Below are positions 8,229-16,786 of a DNA stretch of 64,000 nucleotides, piece after piece. Made by a program: the position numbers and the translations under genes. The DNA comes from Neisseria sicca (GTDB lineage: Bacteria > Pseudomonadota > Gammaproteobacteria > Burkholderiales > Neisseriaceae), in the NCBI RefSeq assembly GCF_017753665.1, contig NZ_CP072524.1:124001-188000 (forward strand), read 5' to 3'. Position 1 is the stretch's first letter; each line of letters begins with the position of its first letter. Under the pieces are notes generated by a model. It worked only from the letters and a program-made list of their open reading frames with translations. It was not told the origin of the DNA and did not search any database.

Positions 8229-8428
8229 ATGCCGCCTTCCTGATAGACTGTTACCCAACGCGGCAGGTGGGTTTGTGAGATGCTGTAGTGGTCTGCGCTA
8301 CGCTGTTGGCTGCGTATGTGCAGGTAGTGGGGTATGGCTTAGTATTTGAAGTGTAATGTATATTTGGTCATAAAAAACTGCACCTTGGTGGTTGGAGGGG
8401 ATGTGTCTAACTTTGGGGGGGCAGTTTT
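8229..8428 (-). mobile_element. IS3-family (IS150-like) end and orfA remnant
   Basis: On the minus strand, from about 8428 down, AAACTGCCCCCCCAAAGTTAGACAC resembles the terminal repeat of IS150-type elements. An ATG at 8374-8372 opens MTKYTLHFKY, then a stop. Beyond the stop, in the same frame, it reads HYLHIRSQQRSADHYSISQT and HLPRWVTVYQEGGIGGL, a typical IS3-family OrfA helix-turn-helix. The frame breaks off at 8228, where it meets the inverted IS5 fragment; GGTGGTCTCGG fits both sequences at the junction. This is a dead fragment of orfA. Confidence 0.75.
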
Positions 8429-8447
8429 GGGTTAGATGACATTTTCT

Positions 8448-9017
8448 TTATCTTGCTTGCTCCATGGAAGTCATTAATGCCTCAAAATTATGCATCAGAG
8501 TTGCCTTATCCAACCAGCCCGCCAGCGTAAACAGATTCAGCAAAATTCCTGAGATTACGACAAAGCAGCAGAAAGATAAAAAATAGCCTTTAAGTACTGC
8601 CCAAACTTTGACCTGTCCTATTCTCATCAAGCCGACAGCCTGCGTCCAAAATGCCCAGGTCTTCCAAACCATCAGAAGCGGTGCACTTTGCGGTATATAA
8701 AATACCAACAGAGTAGGAATCATCAAAGCCTCCGATGCCAAGATGAATCCCCATAAAGGCAGGCGCGGCGCGCTGTTTTTACTTAAAACATAACGCATCA
8801 CACGGCTCAAAATCAGCCACCTTATGACGGTAACCAACACGGCAAAGACGACAGCAGCAGTGCTGACGCCGAGCAAGAGCGACATATCTGCCGCATTGAT
8901 GATGCCCAACAGCAGCAAAATCGCCAAAATAACGGGCAGCGTATAGAAATAATCAGCAGGATTCTTATAGCGCAGGCGCAGAATATCCCACATATCGATA
9001 AGAAAAGAATAAAGCAT
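8448..9017 (-). CDS. Integral membrane protein, possibly YIP1 family
   Basis: The product is about 189 residues from ATG 9017 (MLYSFLIDMWDILRLRYKNP), with about five hydrophobic segments (around residues 22-36, 40-60, 83-103, 118-138 and 145-170). The order of segments, the short N-terminal WDILRL region and the charged loops recall YIP1-type membrane proteins, but I cannot name a function. The frame is open back to 9278, but that part overlaps parB and its leader on the opposite strand and is not protein-like. A later start at 8995 (MWDILRL) is also possible; neither has a clear ribosome site. It is divergent from parB and its 3' side abuts the IS cluster. Confidence 0.65.
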   Translation of the reverse strand: MLYSFLIDMWDILRLRYKNPADYFYTLPVILAILLLLGIINAADMSLLLGVSTAAVVFAVLVTVIRWLILSRVMRYVLSKNSAPRLPLWGFILASEALMIPTLLVFYIPQSAPLLMVWKTWAFWTQAVGLMRIGQVKVWAVLKGYFLSFCCFVVISGILLNLFTLAGWLDKATLMHNFEALMTSMEQAR

Positions 9018-9148
9018 TGAATGACGAGTAGTTCGATAAAAAATAGAAGGCTGGATTTTAGCTGAAAATATACGGTCTGATAAATACAGACGATGGGATA
9101 TAAATTGTCGCCACCTGCGAATATCCGCTAGAATACGCGCTTTATGGA

Positions 9149-9161
9149 AGGTCGTCTGAAA
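9149..9161 (+). other. DNA uptake sequence touching the parB ribosome site
   Basis: AGGTCGTCTGAAA ends one base into AAGGA (9161-9165), which lies six bases before the parB ATG. The uptake sequence is therefore directly joined to the Shine-Dalgarno site, a place where it is seldom seen in this window. Confidence 0.8.
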
Positions 9162-9171
9162 AGGATTCAAT

Positions 9172-10029
9172 ATGGCAAAAGCAAAAGGCGGTTTGGGCCG
9201 CGGTTTAGATTCCCTGATTTCCAACGGCGTGGACAACAGCAGCAGCGACCGCCTGACTACCGTCGCCATCAACGACATCCAGCCCGGCCGCTATCAAGCG
9301 CGGGTACAGATGGATGACGAAGCCTTGCAGGAACTGGCGGATTCAATTAAGGCGCAAGGCGTTATCCAGCCGGTTATCGTGCGCGAACACGGCCTTTCCC
9401 AATACGAACTGATTGCCGGCGAACGTCGCTGGCGCGCATCCCAGCTCGCCGGCCTGACCGAGATTCCGGTCGTCATCAAAACCATCAGCGACGAAACCGC
9501 GCTGGCAATGGGTTTGATTGAAAACCTGCAACGCGAAAACTTAAACCCGATTGAAGAAGCGCAAGGTTTGAAACGCCTCGCCGACGAATTCGGGCTGACT
9601 CACGAAACCATCGCCAAAGCAGTCGGCAAAAGCCGCAGCGCCATTTCCAACAGCCTGCGCCTGTTGAGCCTGCCCGAGCCTGTCCAAGAAATGCTCTACC
9701 ACCGCCATCTTGAGATGGGACACGCCCGCGCCCTGCTGACCCTGCCTGTGGTCGAGCAACTCGAATTGGCGCAAAAAGCGGTGAAAAACGGTTGGTCGGT
9801 ACGCGAAGTCGAACGCCGCAGTCAAGTCGCCCATCAGGCAAAACAGGAAATCAAAAAAACCATTAGCCCCGATATACGTCGTCTGAACGACTTTTTGACC
9901 GAAAGGCTGGGTGTTAACGCCGAAGTCAAAACCACCAATCACAAAAAAGGCAAAATCGTCCTCCACTTCGATACGCCGGAAACATTCGAGTATCTACTGA
10001 AACAATTGGGCATTGATTATCATATGTAA
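9172..10029 (+). CDS. parB: Chromosome-partitioning protein ParB
   Basis: The 285-residue product starts MAKAKGGLGRGLDSLISNG, the ParA-contacting N-terminal tail. The ParB N-domain follows with DIQPGRYQAR and the CTP/DNA-clamp motif GERRWRAS (about residues 84-91), then the helix-turn-helix GLTHETIAKAVGKSRSAISN, and a dimerisation domain at the C-terminus. ParB loads at parS sites, spreads as a CTP-dependent clamp and segregates the origin region with ParA. No parA is found on either side; the neighbour upstream is divergent and the atp operon follows. I saw no parS-like 16-mer nearby but did not search exhaustively. Confidence 0.96.
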   Translation: MAKAKGGLGRGLDSLISNGVDNSSSDRLTTVAINDIQPGRYQARVQMDDEALQELADSIKAQGVIQPVIVREHGLSQYELIAGERRWRASQLAGLTEIPVVIKTISDETALAMGLIENLQRENLNPIEEAQGLKRLADEFGLTHETIAKAVGKSRSAISNSLRLLSLPEPVQEMLYHRHLEMGHARALLTLPVVEQLELAQKAVKNGWSVREVERRSQVAHQAKQEIKKTISPDIRRLNDFLTERLGVNAEVKTTNHKKGKIVLHFDTPETFEYLLKQLGIDYHM

Positions 10030-10057
10030 ATTAGGTTGCGCAGAAAATTTAGAATTA

Positions 10058-10100
10058 AGGTCGTCTGAAAACTTATTCTCCAATTTTCAGATGACTTTTT
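10058..10100 (+). terminator. Uptake-sequence hairpin after parB
   Basis: AGGTCGTCTGAAA (10058-10070) pairs with TTTTCAGATGACTTTTTT. The right arm has drifted (ATGACT instead of ACGACCT) but still gives a hairpin with a T tract, so it can end the parB transcript. Confidence 0.8.
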
Positions 10101-10222
10101 TATTGAAATAAAATTACTGGGCAATGGCTGTAATTTAATGTAATTTGTGATATGATCGAAAATTGTAGTGTAGAAGTTAAGAATGTGGTAGGAGTTATTA
10201 TTTCACAAAGATTAACTATCCC

Positions 10223-10251
10223 TTGACGTGTATAGGCTTCTTCATTATATT
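10223..10251 (+). promoter_or_regulatory. Probable sigma-70 promoter of the ATP synthase operon
   Basis: TTGACG at 10223-10228 and TATATT at 10246-10251 are separated by exactly 17 bases, and atpI starts 43 bases after the -10 box. The whole gap from parB (10030-10294) is AT-rich and holds no gene. Confidence 0.65.
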
Positions 10252-10294
10252 CTAGTATCGCTGCTTGGCCATTTCGTTGTAGCTTCTAATTTGC

Positions 10295-10648
10295 ATGAAT
10301 CAGATTTTAGTTTATCAAGTTGTTGTTTTATTCATTATCTCTGCAATAAGTGCAGTTTTTGCAGGTATGAATGGATTTTGGTCTTCTGCCGTAGGGGGAG
10401 TTTGTTATTTAGTCCCGTCTTCTATTGCAGTTTTACTTTTAAAACTTTCCAAGTGTAACCCTTTGTATCATGGTAAAGCATTCATTGCTGGGGAAGTTTT
10501 AAAAGTAGTGCTGTCGCTGGTGATGATGCTTGCCGTATTCATGGTTTGGCATCAGTCTTTAATATTCTTTCCGTTCTTGTTCGGATTGCTCGGTGTCAGT
10601 CATTTGGTTTTTTTAGTATTGTTGAGAGTGAAGCATTATGGCAGGTGA
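10295..10648 (+). CDS. atpI: ATP synthase protein I
   Basis: The 117-residue product has about four hydrophobic helices (residues 3-22, 30-46, 61-84 and 89-108), the topology of AtpI (MNQILVYQVVVLFIISAI to LRVKHYGR). AtpI helps assemble the c-ring and is not part of the final enzyme. It is the first gene of the atp operon, as in most proteobacteria, and overlaps atpB by 11 bases, which implies coupled translation. AtpI is poorly conserved; the assignment rests on position plus topology. Confidence 0.88.
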   Translation: MNQILVYQVVVLFIISAISAVFAGMNGFWSSAVGGVCYLVPSSIAVLLLKLSKCNPLYHGKAFIAGEVLKVVLSLVMMLAVFMVWHQSLIFFPFLFGLLGVSHLVFLVLLRVKHYGR

Positions 10649-11504
10649 AACAATGACCGCTGCCGACTACATCAAGCACCATTTACAAAGCTTGACCAGT
10701 CTGTCGGATGTTGCCCAAGGACAAGGCCTGAAAAATATTGCCGATTTTTCGTTTATCAATCTTGATGCGATTTTCTTTGCTGTTTTGTTGGGTGTATTAG
10801 GAAGCTTCCTACTTTGGCGTGGTGCTAAGAAGGCAACGGCGGGCGTGCCGGGGCGTTTTCAGGCTGCCGTAGAGATTTTGTTCGAGTTTGTGGATGATAT
10901 GTGCAAAAGCATTATTCATAATGAACAATCTCGAAAAGCCATTGCTCCATTAGGTTTGACGCTGTTTGTATGGATTTTCCTAATGAATGCTATGGATATG
11001 CTGCCGGTAGATTTGCTGCCATGGTTATGGCAAAACGCTACCGGTAACCATCATGCATTGTTGCGTATCGTGCCGACCGCGGATTTGAATACTACGTTGG
11101 CGTTGGCTATTGGAGTCTTATTAATTTGTATTTATTACAATGTCAAAATCAAAGGTGTTCGTGGTTGGATTCATGAGTTGTTCAGTGCTCCGTTCGGCGC
11201 CAAACTTGCTCCTGCCAACTTCCTTTTGAATCTGGTCGAATTCCTCTCTAAAACAGTTTCTCACGGTATGCGGTTGTTCGGTAATATGTATGCTGGCGAA
11301 CTTGTATTCCTTTTGATTGCTTTGCTGGGTGGCGCTTGGGCGACATCTGGAAGCGTTGAAGTGCTGGATCCGATTCTGTTTGGTTTTCACATTCTTGCCG
11401 GATTGGCATGGGCGATTTTCCATATTTTGGTGATTACCCTGCAGGCATTTATCTTTATGGCCTTGGCGTTTGTCTATATTGGACAAGCTCATGATGCCCA
11501 CTAA
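10638..11504 (+). CDS. atpB: F0F1 ATP synthase subunit a
   Basis: The 288-residue protein has the subunit a helices. These include the essential Arg motif in the segment SKTVSHGMRLFGNMYAGEL and the C-terminal QAFIFMALAFVYIGQAHDAH. Subunit a holds the two proton half-channels beside the c-ring. The start at 10638 overlaps the end of atpI; an in-frame ATG at 10653 (MTAADYIKHH) is an alternative. Confidence 0.97.
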   Translation: MAGETMTAADYIKHHLQSLTSLSDVAQGQGLKNIADFSFINLDAIFFAVLLGVLGSFLLWRGAKKATAGVPGRFQAAVEILFEFVDDMCKSIIHNEQSRKAIAPLGLTLFVWIFLMNAMDMLPVDLLPWLWQNATGNHHALLRIVPTADLNTTLALAIGVLLICIYYNVKIKGVRGWIHELFSAPFGAKLAPANFLLNLVEFLSKTVSHGMRLFGNMYAGELVFLLIALLGGAWATSGSVEVLDPILFGFHILAGLAWAIFHILVITLQAFIFMALAFVYIGQAHDAH

Positions 11505-11565
11505 ATTTTCTAGGTAGTTTTATCTTTATTTGTGGTTTAACCTTTGTTTTCTTAAGGAGTTTAAA

Positions 11566-11802
11566 ATGGGTTTGATTGCTATTGCATGTGGTTTGATCGT
11601 TGCATTGGGTGCATTGGGTGCCTCCATCGGTATCGCAATGGTAGGTTCTAAATATTTGGAATCTTCTGCGCGCCAGCCTGAATTGATTGGTCCACTGCAA
11701 ACTAAATTGTTCCTGATTGCTGGCCTGATTGATGCTGCATTCCTGATTGGTGTGGCTATTGCGCTGTTGTTCGCCTTCGTTAACCCGTTTGCAGGTGCAT
11801 AA
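11566..11802 (+). CDS. atpE: F0F1 ATP synthase subunit c
   Basis: The 78-residue proteolipid forms the rotor ring: two hydrophobic helices joined by the polar loop YLESSARQPEL. The proton-binding acid is D56 in AGLIDAAFLIG. The chosen ATG at 11566 (MGLIAIACGL) has AAGGAG seven bases upstream. The frame is open 12 codons further upstream, but that part (MWFNLCFLKEF) is untypical and covers the ribosome site. The strong ribosome site fits the need for many c subunits per complex. Confidence 0.97.
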   Translation: MGLIAIACGLIVALGALGASIGIAMVGSKYLESSARQPELIGPLQTKLFLIAGLIDAAFLIGVAIALLFAFVNPFAGA

Positions 11803-11873
11803 TCAAACGGTGTGATCCGTCTAGATACAGACTTTGGTCTGTTTGATTAACACTAGTACGAAGGTTAACTAAC

Positions 11874-12344
11874 GTGAATATTAATGCAACCTTATTCGCT
11901 CAAATCATCGTCTTTTTCGGTTTAGTTTGGTTTACCATGAAATTTGTGTGGCCGCCGATCGCAAAAGCATTAGATGAGCGTGCCGCAAAAATTGCCGAAG
12001 GCTTGGCTGCTGCCGAGCGCGGTAAGAGCGATTTTGAACAGGCAGAGAAGAAAGTTGCAGAACTCTTGGCTGAAGGGCGTAACCAAGTTTCCGAAATGGT
12101 AGCTAACGCCGAAAAACGTGCCGCCAAAATCGTAGAAGAAGCAAAAGAACAAGCTTCTGTCGAGGCGGTACGGATTACAGCACAAGCTAAAGCCGATGCG
12201 CAGCAAGAAATGAATCGTGCACGCGAAGTTTTGCGTGAACAAGTTGCTGCGTTGGCGGTTAAAGGTGCCGAGTCTATTTTGCGCAGTGAAGTTGATACTT
12301 CCAAACATGCGCAGTTGCTCAGTGCTTTAAAACAGGAGCTGTAA
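11874..12344 (+). CDS. atpF: F0F1 ATP synthase subunit b, GTG start
   Basis: The 156-residue product has one N-terminal helix (MNINATLFAQIIVFFGLVWF) followed by a long charged coiled coil rich in Ala, Glu and Lys. This is the peripheral stalk that holds the F1 head to subunit a. The first codon is GTG at 11874, preceded by GAAGG. Five bases separate it from atpH. Confidence 0.97.
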   Translation: MNINATLFAQIIVFFGLVWFTMKFVWPPIAKALDERAAKIAEGLAAAERGKSDFEQAEKKVAELLAEGRNQVSEMVANAEKRAAKIVEEAKEQASVEAVRITAQAKADAQQEMNRAREVLREQVAALAVKGAESILRSEVDTSKHAQLLSALKQEL

Positions 12345-12348
12345 TCTT

Positions 12349-12882
12349 ATGGCTGAGTTCGCAACGATTGCCAGACCTTATGCGAAAGCATTATTCAATC
12401 TGGCGCAGGAAAAAAACCAAATTGAGTCTTGGTTGGGCGGACTGGAAGAATTAGCCGCGGTTGTTCAAAATGAGAAAGTCATTTCTTTGATTGAGCGACC
12501 TGAAACAAATACTTCTGAAAAGGTAAATGTACTTGCCGAACTCGTTGAGTTAAAAAGTGATGAATTGAAAAATTTCATTACTGTTCTGGCGGAGCAAAAA
12601 CGTTTGCCCGTATTGCCTGAAGTCTATGCTCAATATCAAGCTTTAACCTTGTCATTCAATCATACTAAGTCCGCTGTAATTTACAGTGCTTATCCATTGA
12701 CTGAAGATCAATTGGCTGAGTTGGCTGAAATATTGAAAAAACACTTTGACAGTAAGTTGCAAATTACAACTGAAGTTGCGCCTGAATTAATTGGCGGTGT
12801 CAAAGTTGAAGTGGGTGACCAGGTCTTGGATTTGTCGGTGCAGGGTAAATTGAATGCCCTGTATGCGACTATGACAAATTAG
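12349..12882 (+). CDS. atpH: F0F1 ATP synthase subunit delta
   Basis: The 177-residue product begins MAEFATIARPYAKALFNLAQ, the standard start of the delta (OSCP) family, and ends with the conserved PELIGGVKVEVGDQVLDLSV and GKLNAL. Delta sits on top of the alpha-beta hexamer and binds subunit b. It is tightly packed between atpF and atpA. Confidence 0.97.
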   Translation: MAEFATIARPYAKALFNLAQEKNQIESWLGGLEELAAVVQNEKVISLIERPETNTSEKVNVLAELVELKSDELKNFITVLAEQKRLPVLPEVYAQYQALTLSFNHTKSAVIYSAYPLTEDQLAELAEILKKHFDSKLQITTEVAPELIGGVKVEVGDQVLDLSVQGKLNALYATMTN

Positions 12883-12892
12883 GAGAGTTTTC

Positions 12893-14440
12893 ATGCAGCT
12901 TAATCCTGCTGAAATTAGCGATTTGATTAAAGCTAAAATTGAAAATCTGTCTGGAAATACAGAAGTGCGTACCCGTGGTACCGTTATTTCTGTAACAGAC
13001 GGTATTGTTCGTATTCATGGCTTATCAGACGCAATGCAAGGTGAGATGCTCGAATTCCCGGGTAACACTTTCGGTTTGGCGATGAACTTGGAGCGTGACT
13101 CCGTCGGCGCCGTAGTGTTGGGTGAATACGAACATATTAAAGAAGGCGACACAGTTACTTGTACCGGCCGTATTTTAGAAGTACCTGTCGGTCGTGAATT
13201 GGTTGGTCGCGTTGTAGATGCGCTGGGTCGCCCGATTGATGGCAAAGGCCCGATCAATACATCTTCTACCGCACCTATCGAAAAAATTGCACCAGGTGTG
13301 ATTGCCCGTAAATCGGTTGACCAACCGATGCAAACCGGTTTGAAGGCCATTGACTCAATGGTTCCGATTGGTCGCGGTCAACGTGAGCTGATCATTGGTG
13401 ACCGTCAAACAGGTAAAACGGCCGTAGCATTGGATGCTATTGTTAACCAAAAAGGTACAGGCGTTATCTGTATTTATGTTGCAATCGGTCAAAAAGCATC
13501 TTCTATTGCTAACGTAGTACGCAAATTGGAAGAGCATGGTGCAATGGGACACACGATTGTGGTTGCTGCGACCGCTTCTGAAGCTGCGGCTCTGCAATAT
13601 ATCGCACCTTATGCAGGTTGTACTATGGGCGAGTTCTTCCGCGACCGCGGTGAAGACGCGTTGATTGTATACGATGATTTGTCCAAACAAGCTGTTGCTT
13701 ACCGTCAAATTTCCCTGTTGCTGCGCCGCCCTCCCGGTCGCGAAGCCTATCCTGGTGACGTCTTCTATCTACACTCCCGCTTGTTGGAACGTGCTGCCCG
13801 TGTAAATGAACACGAAGTTGAAAAACTGACTAATGGTGAAGTGAAGGGCAAAACAGGTTCTTTGACTGCGTTGCCGATTATCGAAACGCAAGCCGGTGAC
13901 GTATCTGCATTCGTACCGACGAACGTTATTTCGATTACCGACGGTCAAATTTTCTTGGAAACCGACTTGTTTAACGCCGGTATCCGTCCTGCAATTAATG
14001 CCGGTATTTCGGTATCGCGTGTAGGTGGTGCAGCGCAAACCAAAGTAATTAAAAAACTGGGTGGCGGTATCCGTTTAGCACTTGCCCAATATCGTGAATT
14101 GGCAGCCTTCTCGCAATTTGCTTCCGATTTGGATGAAGCTACACGCAAACAGCTGCAACACGGCGAAGTGGTTACTGAATTGATGAAACAAAAACAATTC
14201 AGCACTTTGGATACAGCCGAAATGGCTTTGACTTTGTGGGCCATCAATAATGGTTCTTACGAAGATGTACCAGTACCCAAGGCATTGGCTTTCGAAGCGG
14301 AATTTTTGAGCTTTGTACGCACTCAACATCCTGGTGTTTTAGAAGCAATCAACGCATCAGGTGCGATGTCCGACGAAAGTGAAAAAACATTGACTGAAGC
14401 CATGAATTCTTTCAAATCTTCTTATGCTTACCAAGCCTAA
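12893..14440 (+). CDS. atpA: F0F1 ATP synthase subunit alpha
   Basis: The 515-residue protein has the Walker A motif GDRQTGKT at residues 169-176, the Walker B region ALIVYDDLSKQAVAYRQ and the signature PAINAGISVSRVGGAAQ. Alpha carries the non-catalytic nucleotide sites of F1 and forms the hexamer with beta. Length is normal for the family. Confidence 0.98.
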   Translation: MQLNPAEISDLIKAKIENLSGNTEVRTRGTVISVTDGIVRIHGLSDAMQGEMLEFPGNTFGLAMNLERDSVGAVVLGEYEHIKEGDTVTCTGRILEVPVGRELVGRVVDALGRPIDGKGPINTSSTAPIEKIAPGVIARKSVDQPMQTGLKAIDSMVPIGRGQRELIIGDRQTGKTAVALDAIVNQKGTGVICIYVAIGQKASSIANVVRKLEEHGAMGHTIVVAATASEAAALQYIAPYAGCTMGEFFRDRGEDALIVYDDLSKQAVAYRQISLLLRRPPGREAYPGDVFYLHSRLLERAARVNEHEVEKLTNGEVKGKTGSLTALPIIETQAGDVSAFVPTNVISITDGQIFLETDLFNAGIRPAINAGISVSRVGGAAQTKVIKKLGGGIRLALAQYRELAAFSQFASDLDEATRKQLQHGEVVTELMKQKQFSTLDTAEMALTLWAINNGSYEDVPVPKALAFEAEFLSFVRTQHPGVLEAINASGAMSDESEKTLTEAMNSFKSSYAYQA

Positions 14441-14464
14441 GAGCTGAAATGAAAGGAGTCTGAA

Positions 14465-15340
14465 ATGGCAGTCGGAAAAGAGATTCTCACCAAAATCCGC
14501 AGTGTTCAAAATACCCAAAAGATCACTAAAGCGATGCAAATGGTGTCAACCTCTAAAATGCGGAAGACTCAGGAACGGATGCGCTTAGCGCGTCCGTATG
14601 CCGAAAAAGTGCGGACAGTTATGAGTCATTTGGCGCAAACCAATGAAGATCATGGTATTAAATTATTGGCACCTCATCGTGAAACACGTCGGGTGGGTTT
14701 CATTTTAATCACCTCTGATAAAGGTCTTTGCGGTGGTTTGAACGCGAATGTTTTGAAGAAATTTTTAGCGCAAGTCCAAGAATACCAAGAGCAGGGCATT
14801 GAAGTTGATGTTGTCTGTTTAGGTAGTAAAGGCTTAGCCGCTTGTCAAAACATCGGTTTGAACGTTATTGCCAGTGCGATTAATTTTGGGGATACCCCGA
14901 AGATGGAATTGCTGCTTGGTCCATTGACTGAAATCTTCCAACGTTACGAGAAGCATGAGTTAGATAAAATACATTTGGTATATTCGCGTTTTGTTAATAC
15001 CATGCGTCAAGAACCACGGTTGGAGGTTCTGCTGCCGATCGGCGAAAATGTGATAGAAGACGAGAATAACTATTCTTCATTCAGTTGGGAATATCGTTAT
15101 GAACCAAGTCCTATCGCTGTGTTGGAATATCTGGTTCGCCGCTATTTAGAGTCTGTGGTTTACCAAGCATTGAGTGACAATATGGCATCAGAACAAGCTG
15201 CGCGTATGGTGGCGATGAAAGCGGCCACCGACAATGCGGGCAATGCCATTAAAGAGTTGCGTTTGGTATATAACAAATCGCGTCAAGCTGCGATTACCAC
15301 GGAATTGTCAGAAATTGTAGCAGGTGCAGCGGCAGTTTAA
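14465..15340 (+). CDS. atpG: F0F1 ATP synthase subunit gamma
   Basis: The 291-residue protein begins MAVGKEILTKIRSVQNTQKI and continues TKAMQMVSTSKM, the N-terminal helix of the rotating shaft. It ends with the matching C-terminal helix NAIKELRLVYNKSRQAAITT followed by ELSEIVAGAAAV. DKGLCGGLNANV is the conserved central motif. A GAAAGGAG ribosome site is upstream. After the stop there is a half uptake sequence (GTCGTCTGAAA, 15343-15353). Confidence 0.98.
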   Translation: MAVGKEILTKIRSVQNTQKITKAMQMVSTSKMRKTQERMRLARPYAEKVRTVMSHLAQTNEDHGIKLLAPHRETRRVGFILITSDKGLCGGLNANVLKKFLAQVQEYQEQGIEVDVVCLGSKGLAACQNIGLNVIASAINFGDTPKMELLLGPLTEIFQRYEKHELDKIHLVYSRFVNTMRQEPRLEVLLPIGENVIEDENNYSSFSWEYRYEPSPIAVLEYLVRRYLESVVYQALSDNMASEQAARMVAMKAATDNAGNAIKELRLVYNKSRQAAITTELSEIVAGAAAV

Positions 15341-15378
15341 TGTCGTCTGAAACCTGAACAGGAAATTAGGATACGATA

Positions 15379-16776
15379 ATGAGCCAAGGCAAAATCGTAC
15401 AAATTATTGGTGCGGTAGTTGACGTGGAGTTTCCGCGCGATGCCATTCCGCATGTTTACGACGCCCTGAAATTGGATGCGAACGGCTTGACTTTGGAAGT
15501 ACAACAGCTTCTGGGTGACGGCGTGGTTCGTACTATTGCAATGGGTAGTTCGGACGGTCTGAAACGCGGCATGACTGTAAGCAATACAGGTGCGCCGATT
15601 ACTGTGCCGGTAGGTAAAGGTACTTTGGGACGTATTGTCGATGTGTTGGGTACACCTGTTGATGAAGCAGGTCCGATTGATACCGACAAACACCGCGCCA
15701 TCCATCAGACAGCTCCGAAATTCGATGAGTTGTCTGCTACTACCGAGCTGCTGGAAACAGGCATTAAAGTGATTGACTTGCTGTGTCCGTTTGCCAAAGG
15801 CGGTAAAGTAGGTCTGTTCGGTGGTGCCGGCGTAGGTAAAACCGTAAACATGATGGAATTGATTAACAACATCGCCAAAGCGCATAGCGGTTTGTCCGTG
15901 TTCGCCGGTGTGGGGGAGCGTACCCGTGAAGGTAACGACTTCTACCACGAGATGAAAGATTCCAACGTATTGGACAAAGTGGCGATGGTTTACGGTCAGA
16001 TGAACGAACCTCCGGGTAACCGTCTGCGTGTAGCCTTGACCGGGTTGACTATGGCCGAATATTTCCGTGATGAAAAAGACGAAAGCGGCAAAGGTCGCGA
16101 CGTATTGTTCTTCGTGGACAATATTTACCGTTACACCCTGGCCGGTACAGAAGTATCCGCATTGCTCGGTCGTATGCCTTCTGCAGTAGGCTACCAACCA
16201 ACATTGGCTGAAGAAATGGGTCGTTTGCAAGAGCGTATTACCTCTACCCAAACAGGCTCTATTACTTCCATACAAGCCGTATATGTACCTGCGGATGACT
16301 TGACTGACCCGTCTCCTGCAACAACGTTTGCCCACTTGGACGCCACTGTCGTATTGAGCCGTGATATTGCCTCTTTGGGTATTTACCCCGCAGTTGACCC
16401 GCTGGACTCTACTTCACGCCAACTAGATCCGATGGTATTGGGTCAAGAGCACTATGACGTAGCCCGCGGCGTACAATCTACTCTGCAAAAATACAAAGAA
16501 TTGCGCGATATTATCGCCATTCTGGGTATGGACGAATTGTCAGACGAAGATAAACTGACCGTGATGCGCGCGCGTAAGATCCAACGCTTCCTGTCGCAAC
16601 CGTTCCATGTTGCCGAAGTATTTACCGGCTCTCCCGGCAAATATGTATCGCTGCGTGACACCATTGCCGGCTTTAAAGCTATCTTGAACGGTGAATACGA
16701 CCATCTGCCTGAACAAGCTTTCTACATGGTAGGCGGTATCGAAGAAGCGGTCGAGAAAGCGAAAACCTTAAACTAA
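15379..16776 (+). CDS. atpD: F0F1 ATP synthase subunit beta
   Basis: The 465-residue catalytic subunit has Walker A GGAGVGKT at residues 148-155, the catalytic region GVGERTREGNDFYHEM, the Walker B region VLFFVDNIYRYTLAG and the signature PAVDPLDSTSR. Three beta subunits per F1 make ATP from ADP and phosphate. The family usually has NIFRFT in the Walker B region where this protein has NIYRYT, a mild change. Confidence 0.98.
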   Translation: MSQGKIVQIIGAVVDVEFPRDAIPHVYDALKLDANGLTLEVQQLLGDGVVRTIAMGSSDGLKRGMTVSNTGAPITVPVGKGTLGRIVDVLGTPVDEAGPIDTDKHRAIHQTAPKFDELSATTELLETGIKVIDLLCPFAKGGKVGLFGGAGVGKTVNMMELINNIAKAHSGLSVFAGVGERTREGNDFYHEMKDSNVLDKVAMVYGQMNEPPGNRLRVALTGLTMAEYFRDEKDESGKGRDVLFFVDNIYRYTLAGTEVSALLGRMPSAVGYQPTLAEEMGRLQERITSTQTGSITSIQAVYVPADDLTDPSPATTFAHLDATVVLSRDIASLGIYPAVDPLDSTSRQLDPMVLGQEHYDVARGVQSTLQKYKELRDIIAILGMDELSDEDKLTVMRARKIQRFLSQPFHVAEVFTGSPGKYVSLRDTIAGFKAILNGEYDHLPEQAFYMVGGIEEAVEKAKTLN

Positions 16777-16786
16777 GGAGGTCGGC

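Noticed and set aside
10228..10458. A 76-codon frame overlapping the start of atpI
   Set aside because: It is another frame of the AT-rich leader and of atpI itself; atpI fits size, topology and operon position.
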